Origin: Aculops lycopersici
Taxonomy: Eukaryota; Arthropoda; Arachnida; Trombidiformes; Eriophyidae
Direction of reading: 5' to 3'
Length of the DNA: 64,000 bases
Assembly (NCBI GenBank): GCA_015350385.1
Contig: WNKI01000002.1
Span: 5,595,008-5,659,007 of the forward strand
Of the stretch, positions 57,491-64,000 are shown one piece after another. The notes under the pieces are model-generated. The model worked only from the letters and a program-made list of their open reading frames with translations. It searched no databases and was not told where the DNA came from. The translations under genes were made by a program, and so were the position numbers. The first letter of the stretch is position 1; each line of letters opens with the position of its first letter.

Positions 57491-58132
57491 ATGGCGGAAA
57501 GAATGCGAGAAATTGAGAGAACGATCGACGCTGAACTGGAACAAATTGTCCAGGTTGCGGCAACACTAGTTAATGATCCAGCAGCAAACAATCACAACCA
57601 GTCTCGACCGGATGGCGGAAATACAACCAATCCCACTAGTGAGGATGAAAATATGGACTTTGATAGTGACGATGAGCTAGATGATGATGACGAGAGCAAA
57701 TCTAATCATTCCAATGGAAGGCGTCGAGGTGGCGGCAGTAGTGCAAGTGGAACCAGGGAGCCCAAATGCGAGGGCAAGCGAAGGCACCACAATGTGCTCG
57801 AAAGGAAACGAAGGGATCTCATTAAAGACTCTTTCTCAAAACTTAAGGATTCAATACCCACCCTACACCAGGAGCGAGCCTCTAGGGCTCAGATTCTCAA
57901 GAAAGCTGCAGATTATATACAAGTGACCATGCGAAGAAATGAAGCTCACCGACTGGAGCTAGCGAAACTCGAGAGTGAAAACAGAAAACTCGAGGAGGAG
58001 AACAAGCTCAATCTCAACCTCAATGTTAATCTCACTGACAACAATATTACAACAAGCACCGCATCTACCACAACCACTCATCTCCAGAATCATCATCACA
58101 ATGCAATCAAACTCAAGAAAGAACAATTATGA
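57491..58132 (+). CDS. MAX: Max-like bHLH-leucine zipper protein
   Basis: 213 residues, one exon. The bHLH segment GKRRHHNVLERKRRDLIKDS contains the His-Glu-Arg residues that contact CACGTG, followed by the Max-like SIPTLHQERASRAQILKKAADYIQ and a leucine zipper (LELAKLESENRKLEEEN). An acidic Ser/Asp-rich N-terminal extension (about 90 residues) is longer than in vertebrate Max (about 20), and the C-terminus is Asn/Thr/His-rich. Max is the obligate partner of Myc, Mnt/Mxd and Mga. Loop and helix 2 match Max better than Mlx. Confidence 0.9.
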   Translation: MAERMREIERTIDAELEQIVQVAATLVNDPAANNHNQSRPDGGNTTNPTSEDENMDFDSDDELDDDDESKSNHSNGRRRGGGSSASGTREPKCEGKRRHHNVLERKRRDLIKDSFSKLKDSIPTLHQERASRAQILKKAADYIQVTMRRNEAHRLELAKLESENRKLEEENKLNLNLNVNLTDNNITTSTASTTTTHLQNHHHNAIKLKKEQL

Positions 58133-58454
58133 TAATCGATCATTATCATCGTCATTATCTCATTACAAATTCTGATGATGATGATGCACTAATTTAAGTG
58201 ATCAAATCTATCTAGACACCAATCACACCATGGACAATTCTCCAGTTTATGCACCGCATTGCAAACCAAATAATGTCGACATATCAGTAGTGATATCGAT
58301 AATTATTATTAATACAAATTATGATTATGGGGACAACTAAACTGTAACCCCGAATATAAACAAACAAACCATAACATTTGGGGCCATCAACAGCATGCAG
58401 CGAGTTAGACGGACAAGACGAAGAGAGTTGACTTTGCGCTAGGGGACGCATAAG

Positions 58455-58472
58455 CACGTGGGGGTAAATAAA
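58455..58472 (+). promoter_or_regulatory. CACGTG E-box and AATAAA in the Max 3' region
   Basis: CACGTG at 58,455-58,460 is followed by AATAAA at 58,467-58,472, about 335 bases after the Max stop. The latter is the likely polyadenylation signal; the former may be chance. Confidence 0.4.
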
Positions 58473-58657
58473 TGTTATGATGAACATGACAAATGTCAAA
58501 GTTGTTTATGTTTTCATGTTCTCTCTGCTCGATCTGCCCGCTTTAATTGCAAGTAGCAACCACCTAATACATTATATTGTGTAAAATATAAAACATTCAT
58601 TATTGGTTTGGAAAACTCCACATAAATTTTAAGTTCTCATTAACTAGAGCAAGAATC

Positions 58658-59524
58658 ATGGAAAAAAACTCGGGCGGCTCTGGCGTCAGATTTCTCTCAT
58701 TTGCAAACGATACGGAGGATGCGAAAAAAGAGGCAAAGTTGAAAGAAGCTGCAGCCAAAATAGAACAATCTATTGCCAGAAGTAAAGCTTTGGACGAATT
58801 AATCGACTACAAGCCACCAGATGAGTCAGTTGATCCCGCGACAGAAAATCGATCTTTGTATGAAAGACTCGAGGAGCAAAGGAACAAGAAGCAAGCGGAG
58901 GCTGAGGAATCACAGAAGTTGTCAAATTTGGTTACAAAATTAGACGAGGATGAAGTAAGCTATTTAAATGATGTCTCTCGCATGAAACAAGAGGAGGAAA
59001 TCAAAAAGAGATTGGAAGTTTATGATGCATTGCAAGAAAAAAAGCGTTCACTCCAAAAGAGAGAGCTTGAAGAGGAGAGACGACGCAGGGAATTGTTATC
59101 TGGATTCAAATTCACAACAAACAACAAATCGTTTCCGTCATCCTCATCATCACTCAAATCTAAACTCTCGTCAGTGATAAAGGTGAGACCAAAGGCAAGT
59201 GATACAACCAAAGCAAGTGAGATGAGTCCAAGTGTTAAGGAGAATGTCACTGGACAGAAGAGACAGGTATTCGAGGAGAGCACCCTCGATTTGAAACGTC
59301 CCAAGACAAATGAAGACAACCACCAAGCAAATGACTCTGATGCTAAAACTTGTTCCACAAAAGATAATGACTGCACCTGTGTGGCAAAGCATGTTATGAC
59401 ATGTATAGGTGTGCTACCCTCGCTTCCAATGCACAAGAAAGGATTGACAGATAGTGATGATTCCGATAACTCGGATGATGATCTCGATTGCAACATTGTA
59501 CCAAGATTTCATCGAAAGAAGTAG
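58658..59524 (+). CDS. PSME3IP1/FAM192A (PIP30)-like protein
   Basis: 288 residues, one exon. The coiled-coil segment RSLYERLEEQRNKKQAEAEE, LDEDEVSYLNDVSRMKQEEE fits the NIP30/FAM192A domain. In mammals this protein binds the PA28-gamma proteasome activator in the nucleus and modifies its substrate choice. The first 35 residues contain VRFLSFANDTEDAKKEA. The second half is Lys/Ser-rich with an acidic Ser cluster near the C-terminus (DSDDSDNSDDDLD), similar to the CK2-type acidic motifs of PIP30. Confidence 0.82.
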   Translation: MEKNSGGSGVRFLSFANDTEDAKKEAKLKEAAAKIEQSIARSKALDELIDYKPPDESVDPATENRSLYERLEEQRNKKQAEAEESQKLSNLVTKLDEDEVSYLNDVSRMKQEEEIKKRLEVYDALQEKKRSLQKRELEEERRRRELLSGFKFTTNNKSFPSSSSSLKSKLSSVIKVRPKASDTTKASEMSPSVKENVTGQKRQVFEESTLDLKRPKTNEDNHQANDSDAKTCSTKDNDCTCVAKHVMTCIGVLPSLPMHKKGLTDSDDSDNSDDDLDCNIVPRFHRKK

Positions 59525-60350
59525 ATATTACCTAAATACATGAGGTCAACAAAACACCCACCTAACTCAAATCATATCAAATTTCATTAATATCAAATAT
59601 TAGACCAGATTCGCAGACCACATAGCGACTGGTCTCTAGTAAACAGTTGTTTTAGAAAGGTAAACTGCACGTCAGAGGTAACTCGCACATGCTCACATGC
59701 TTAACGATCCAATTACACAAGTTTTCTGTAAATATGACTAGGAATAATAGACTCATGTCAATCATCACATTCAAGAAGCATTCAACTTCAAATGCTTACG
59801 GGCACATCGTCAAACTAGCATTTGTCTACTGTACTCAAACATGACGGAATATATACATATATACATAATTATCTGATTAAAACATCAATTAAACCTCCAA
59901 AGTGAGAGGATAACTTAATAACGTCATTAGTGATTGATGGCCAGCGAGTCAGCCAGCCGATTCATCGCAAAGATCAAGAAGAGCCTTTGTTGATAAAGAA
60001 AATGTGTGAACAACATGCTCGACACTCTCTTTCCTTGCTATACCCTTCGAAGAGTCATCTCACTCGATGTCTAATGAATATTTGCCATACGGCTAGCCTT
60101 CAAGACGATTGTCGCTGCCGCCTCAATGAGTTTGGCAATGAGTTATCTATCTGTTCAATCAATTAAAGTTGCGGCAGCTGGTTTCGGACGTACGGCTAGA
60201 CGCCAACGATGATATATCAACTCGCATTTTGATATTCAAACTAGAGAGTTTGTGTTTCTCTATTTCTTGACTCGTGAATAAAGATCAACATTTAGTTCAA
60301 CGTCGCAAGAAAACGCAATTCAGCCAAAACTTCTCAAAACTATAGCCACC
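59525..60350. other. Intergenic region between the FAM192A-like gene and OAT
   Basis: 826 bases. ATTAAA at 59,876-59,881 is a candidate polyadenylation signal for the upstream gene. No gene is supported. Confidence 0.5.
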
Positions 60351-61724
60351 ATGATACAAAACCAGGTATCCAGACTCGTCGCAATGACAGGACTTAGCAA
60401 GACTCAGGCCGCGAAGCAAATATTGTTGGCCCACCAACCAGCGCGAGCTCTTGCAACAAGTGGCGATCGAGGCCAGCAAGCAGCTCCAGCTTTCAAGACA
60501 AAATCTGAGGCTGTCTTCAATCGGGAGGCAAAATTTGGTGCTCACAACTACCACCCGCTACCTGTTGCTCTGTGCCAAGGTCAGGGGGTTCACGTTTGGG
60601 ATGTTGACGGAAAGAAATACTACGACTTTTTATCGGCTTACTCAGCCGTGAACCAGGGCCACTGTCATCCGGATATTGTTCGTGTTCTCCAGGAGCAAGC
60701 TCAGAAGTTGACCCTCTCGTCGAGGGCATTCTACAACGATGCACTTGGCGAGTTTGAGGAATACATAACAACCTTACTTGGATACGATAAGGTATTACCC
60801 ATGAACACTGGCGTTGAATCAGGCGAAACTGCTTGCAAATTGGCCCGCAAATGGGGCTACACCGTCAAGGGAATCGAGCAAAACAAGGCGCGCATTATAT
60901 TTGCCGAAGGAAACTTTTGGGGCCGAACTCTAGCCGCAATCTCGTCGTCCACCGATCCAAGTTCCTATGGTGGATTTGGCCCATACATGCCAAATTTTGA
61001 CTTGGTCCCCTACAATGACATTGAGGCTTTAGAGAAGCTCCTGGAACAAAATCACAAGGAAACATGCGCCTTTATGATAGAGCCAATTCAAGGTGAAGCT
61101 GGAGTTGTGGTGCCCGATGCTGGATATCTGAAGAAGGTGCGAGCGTTGTGTACAAAGTACAATGTTTTGTGGATCTCGGACGAGGTTCAAACTGGACTAG
61201 GTCGCTGCGGTCGCTGGTTGGCAGCCGACTACGAGAATGTCAAGCCGGATATTGTTTGTTTGGGCAAGGCGCTAGGCGGTGGAGTTTACCCAGTTTCCGC
61301 AGTGCTAGCCAATGATTCTGTTATGCTTGCCATCAAACCAGGTGAGCATGGATCAACTTACGGAGGCAACCCACTGGCTGCACGTGTTGCCATAGAGTCG
61401 TTACGTGTAATTAAGGATGAAAAGTTACCTGAGCGAGCGGACAAATTGGGCGCCGTGCTGAGACGCGAGCTACGCTCTCGACTGCCCGAGGATATTGTGC
61501 CCATTGTTAGGGGTAAAGGCTTGCTAAATGCAATTGTTGTTAACCAGAAATATGACGCCTGGGATTTGTGCCTAAATTTACGCGACAACGGACTCCTGGC
61601 CAAACCAACACACGATGACAAGATTAGATTGGCGCCACCCCTGGTAATTAGCGAGGAACAGGTGGTTGAATCCGCGGAAATTATTGCCTCGACTGTCAAA
61701 GCTTTTGTTGCCAATCACAAGTGA
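60351..61724 (+). CDS. OAT: Ornithine aminotransferase, mitochondrial
   Basis: 457 residues, one exon. A basic, Ala-rich presequence of about 38 residues (MIQNQVSRLVAMTGLSK…) precedes the class III PLP aminotransferase fold: YDFLSAYSAVNQGHCHP, NTGVESGETACKLARKWGY, IEPIQGEAGV, DEVQTGLGR, and the PLP lysine at residue 306 in CLGKALGGG. STYGGNPLA provides the second-subunit phosphate contact. It converts ornithine and 2-oxoglutarate to glutamate-5-semialdehyde and glutamate in the mitochondrial matrix. Length and motifs agree with animal OAT (about 440). Confidence 0.96.
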   Translation: MIQNQVSRLVAMTGLSKTQAAKQILLAHQPARALATSGDRGQQAAPAFKTKSEAVFNREAKFGAHNYHPLPVALCQGQGVHVWDVDGKKYYDFLSAYSAVNQGHCHPDIVRVLQEQAQKLTLSSRAFYNDALGEFEEYITTLLGYDKVLPMNTGVESGETACKLARKWGYTVKGIEQNKARIIFAEGNFWGRTLAAISSSTDPSSYGGFGPYMPNFDLVPYNDIEALEKLLEQNHKETCAFMIEPIQGEAGVVVPDAGYLKKVRALCTKYNVLWISDEVQTGLGRCGRWLAADYENVKPDIVCLGKALGGGVYPVSAVLANDSVMLAIKPGEHGSTYGGNPLAARVAIESLRVIKDEKLPERADKLGAVLRRELRSRLPEDIVPIVRGKGLLNAIVVNQKYDAWDLCLNLRDNGLLAKPTHDDKIRLAPPLVISEEQVVESAEIIASTVKAFVANHK

Positions 61725-62106
61725 AGCCGAGCCGTTGATTGCCTTCTAATCTCTTCTAGTAAAATGACGATCATGATTCAAGACTCGCGATACAACGAGC
61801 GAATCCATCTCCACTCTACGTCAACATGACGACAGCGACAATATTTAGCCTTCAAAACTAAAGGAATTGTCACTATACTTCTACTCGTCAACAAACAACC
61901 AGCACCTATACCAGTCTTTTAACGACTATTTTTAGCTTGAGTTTTTGTTGTGCTCCCAAGAACAATATGCCAAGACTTGGATATGAACTCAATTTTTGGC
62001 AAGATCGATGTGATTTGTATCAAATGCAAGAGCAGTTGAGATATTCGAATACATCCAGCCTAAATATACTATAGTAGCTTGAGTAAAAATTCCTTGAACA
62101 ACAAAG
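61725..62106. other. Intergenic region between OAT and the secreted orphan
   Basis: 382 bases; no AATAAA is visible for OAT within it and no gene is supported. Confidence 0.5.
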
Positions 62107-63030
62107 ATGATCGCTCTAGAGCTCTGGGCTGCTCTGATTGTTTGTTGCGCCAGCTTCCATCTGGTTGCTAGTGAGTTGGAGCCAACCAAGATATATGATG
62201 TGATCTCAGTCTATCTAGAAGAGCTAGGCGAGGTTAGATATCCACCTTCGGCTCTCGAGTTTCTCGAGAATAAACTCGACACGGAGCCTGCGGATAAAGT
62301 GGAAATAATAAAACACTTTCTCGAGTTGAGAAAAACAAATTGTTCTCCAGAGAATGTGAATCGTTTCAAGATCCTAATGCATGGAACTAGAATATCAATC
62401 AACGGTCACGACGAGAACGATGTCTTCAAATCCATCGTTGGTTACTATGCCAAGGAATTGGATAAGAGTTGCTTCAATTCGCTATATAGCAAATATGGAA
62501 AGGGGATTAAGGAGAAGAATATATCCGTTGAACAGCTAGCTAAAATTGAGAAACTTGCAAGCGGAATTATGTCGTCTCGTGTTGATTCCTACTATGTATT
62601 AGGAGGATCATTTGAGTTGCAAAAACATTTCGACAAATTAATCACTCAACTCGGAAGCTTGGGATCGAGACGCGATGTTTTACATATTTTTGATTTGATT
62701 TGCCCCAGTATCAAGATTAAGTACAAAAATTTTCTCAAGGTGGGAAAGGGTTCTGAAGAACGTATTGCAAAGTCTGCCTTTGAGAAGTCATTCAATAAGA
62801 ATATTGTTGAGGAATGCAAATTGTACTTTGGTGCAGTTGGTGGATTATTTGATGGACTTACTGATTTCATGGTCTCCATTCCAGGAGATAGGAGATTCAT
62901 GGAATACAATTGGCCGACTATGATTGACGATTGGGCAGGGTCTCTTATTTGTGAGCAAATTATTTCTAAGCCACAGGATGAGTTGCTCGAAAAAGTATAC
63001 AACTTTTACCTGGAGAGATACGAGAAATGA
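62107..63030 (+). CDS. Secreted protein of unknown family
   Basis: 307 residues, one exon. The signal peptide is clear: MIALELWAALIVCCASFHLVA with likely cleavage near residue 22. The mature chain is mostly helical by composition, with five cysteines (in TNCSPE, KSCFNS, DLICPS, EECKLY, SLICEQ). It has no membrane segment, repeat or recognisable motif. The AATAAA 28 bases after the stop supports a complete gene. Secretion and absence of a known family would fit a lineage-specific salivary, gut or cuticle secretion; that is a guess. Confidence 0.78.
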   Translation: MIALELWAALIVCCASFHLVASELEPTKIYDVISVYLEELGEVRYPPSALEFLENKLDTEPADKVEIIKHFLELRKTNCSPENVNRFKILMHGTRISINGHDENDVFKSIVGYYAKELDKSCFNSLYSKYGKGIKEKNISVEQLAKIEKLASGIMSSRVDSYYVLGGSFELQKHFDKLITQLGSLGSRRDVLHIFDLICPSIKIKYKNFLKVGKGSEERIAKSAFEKSFNKNIVEECKLYFGAVGGLFDGLTDFMVSIPGDRRFMEYNWPTMIDDWAGSLICEQIISKPQDELLEKVYNFYLERYEK

Positions 63031-63057
63031 TTTATTAACAGTTTTGTCGATGATGAA

Positions 63058-63063
63058 AATAAA
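63058..63063 (+). terminator. Polyadenylation signal of the secreted orphan gene
   Basis: AATAAA 28 bases after the stop codon. Confidence 0.65.
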
Positions 63064-64000
63064 AATTGTAGAACATAGATCACTTTTGCACTAGCGAGTT
63101 TAGGCGTCAGGTGGCGCCTGTGTCAGTAGACACGTACAGCTCTAACCAATGGAGCGGCCTTATATGGAATGTCAGGTGAGTTTCCGGCGTGTCCCTCCAC
63201 TAGCAACCACCTGTACACGTTACAATTCACGCTTCCCTAAGCCGCTCTCTTTCTCTTTCTCCAATTGTGCTGTAGGGCGATCGTTAGTTGGGAGAAGGAG
63301 TCCATATCATTAGACAGAACATTTGGAGCTTGCATAACGGAGACTAAATCGCTCGCTTGGGGTGCAATATGGCAAAACAAACTCGAACGGCTTTACCATG
63401 AGCAGCGACTCTCTTCCGCGGGTCAAATGCAAGCTCGATAGCTAACTCGCAAAGTGCGCATGCCTAATCAAGGGCACCACTGCCACCGTCACCGTGGTCG
63501 TATCAAGAGCACCTCAGTTGGGGAGGCTGACTGACTGCCGATGGTGGCGGCGGTGGCTGCGGCCATAGCCGTGAATTCATCATTGTAGTCATCTTGCTAG
63601 CCGGTCAACTGGTCGACGAGCTCGATGTTAAAGAGCGGTGGCTGTTTCGAGAGCCGCCTCGTCCAATCGCTTAGCACAGGTGAGGTTGCTCGCTCGCTTG
63701 CTCGAACTCGTTACGTAATACACAACACACATGGCACGCTACAGGTATAGTCAAATTGGAAATTCATTCTCTCTACTCTCTAGTGATGCTACTACAACAA
63801 CAACCACTACCTTTACTAACACTAATACTACAACTGACGCTGCTGCTGGTGGTGGTCTATCGGCGGCAACAGCAGCAGCGACGGCGGCGCCTGGGACCCG
63901 GCGACTTGCTGAGAGACAGAGAGACCCTTCTACGTCGGCCGCACGAAACGGCAGCAATGAACGAGAAAACTCGTTGAGCTTCCAAAACAAGCCGACTGAC
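63064..64000. other. Noncoding edge region
   Basis: GC-rich promoter-like sequence with CAGGTG boxes (63,110; 63,174; 63,679) and short GCGG triplet runs. The frame at 63,756-63,977 is Leu/Gln/Arg low-complexity and not supported as a gene. A leader exon of a gene beyond the window is possible. Confidence 0.4.

Noticed and set aside
59020..59496. 158-codon minus-strand frame
   Set aside because: Antisense shadow of the FAM192A-like gene.
1..64000. Transposons, CRISPR arrays, bacterial operons or integrated viruses
   Set aside because: No transposase, reverse transcriptase, terminal repeats, phage genes or spaced direct repeats were seen; genes have spliceosomal introns and AATAAA signals.

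Overview
The window is nuclear DNA from a small-genome arthropod. The coding evidence is animal throughout: a Dpr-family neuronal immunoglobulin protein, three secreted chitin-binding (CPAP3/obstructor-like) cuticle proteins, Ral, Max, heparan sulfate 3-O-sulfotransferase, ornithine aminotransferase, a mitochondrial phosphate carrier, and PCBP-, BRWD/PHIP- and ASCC3-type proteins. Most coding regions are a single exon. Where introns exist they nearly always sit within or just after the first few codons. Several normally multidomain proteins (ASCC3-like, BRWD/PHIP-like, SCPx-like) end early with only part of the family architecture. Intron poverty with 5'-biased survivors and trimmed proteins is what I recall for eriophyoid mites among the acariform mites; this placement is an inference, not a proof.

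Layout. 1-1.3 kb: the 5' end of a minus-strand PCBP-like KH gene, divergent from a 4.7 kb intronless ASCC3-like helicase (1.4-6.2 kb). 6.2-11.6 kb: a gene desert with microsatellites, a perfect palindrome, a hairpin and Snail/Scratch-like E-boxes. 11.6-13.6 kb: a long Ser/Gln-rich orphan ORF. 14.2-32.0 kb: one dpr gene of four coding exons. Its 13.1 kb third intron contains a complete antisense pancreatic-type lipase gene (27.8-30.6 kb). The last dpr exon (31,581-31,955) meets a bromodomain-less BRWD/PHIP-like WD40 gene tail to tail, with the two polyadenylation signals five bases apart.

34.4-40 kb: compact housekeeping genes: phosphate carrier, a SAT-type GNAT acetyltransferase, magnesium-dependent phosphatase 1 and HS 3-O-sulfotransferase. 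40.7-41.6 kb: an orphan Arg/Ser-rich protein. 41.8-51.8 kb: a cluster of three CPAP3-type genes, two of them in divergent orientation with nearly identical chitin-binding halves. The 3.4 kb between those two contains five GCAACARGT-type sites.

52.9-63.0 kb: Ral, a PTS1-bearing SCPx-type thiolase without its sterol-carrier domain, Max, a PSME3IP1/FAM192A-like protein, ornithine aminotransferase and an orphan secreted protein. The last kilobase has no gene I can support. I saw no transposons, tRNAs, rRNAs or CRISPR arrays. Two assembly gaps both fall in simple repeats.
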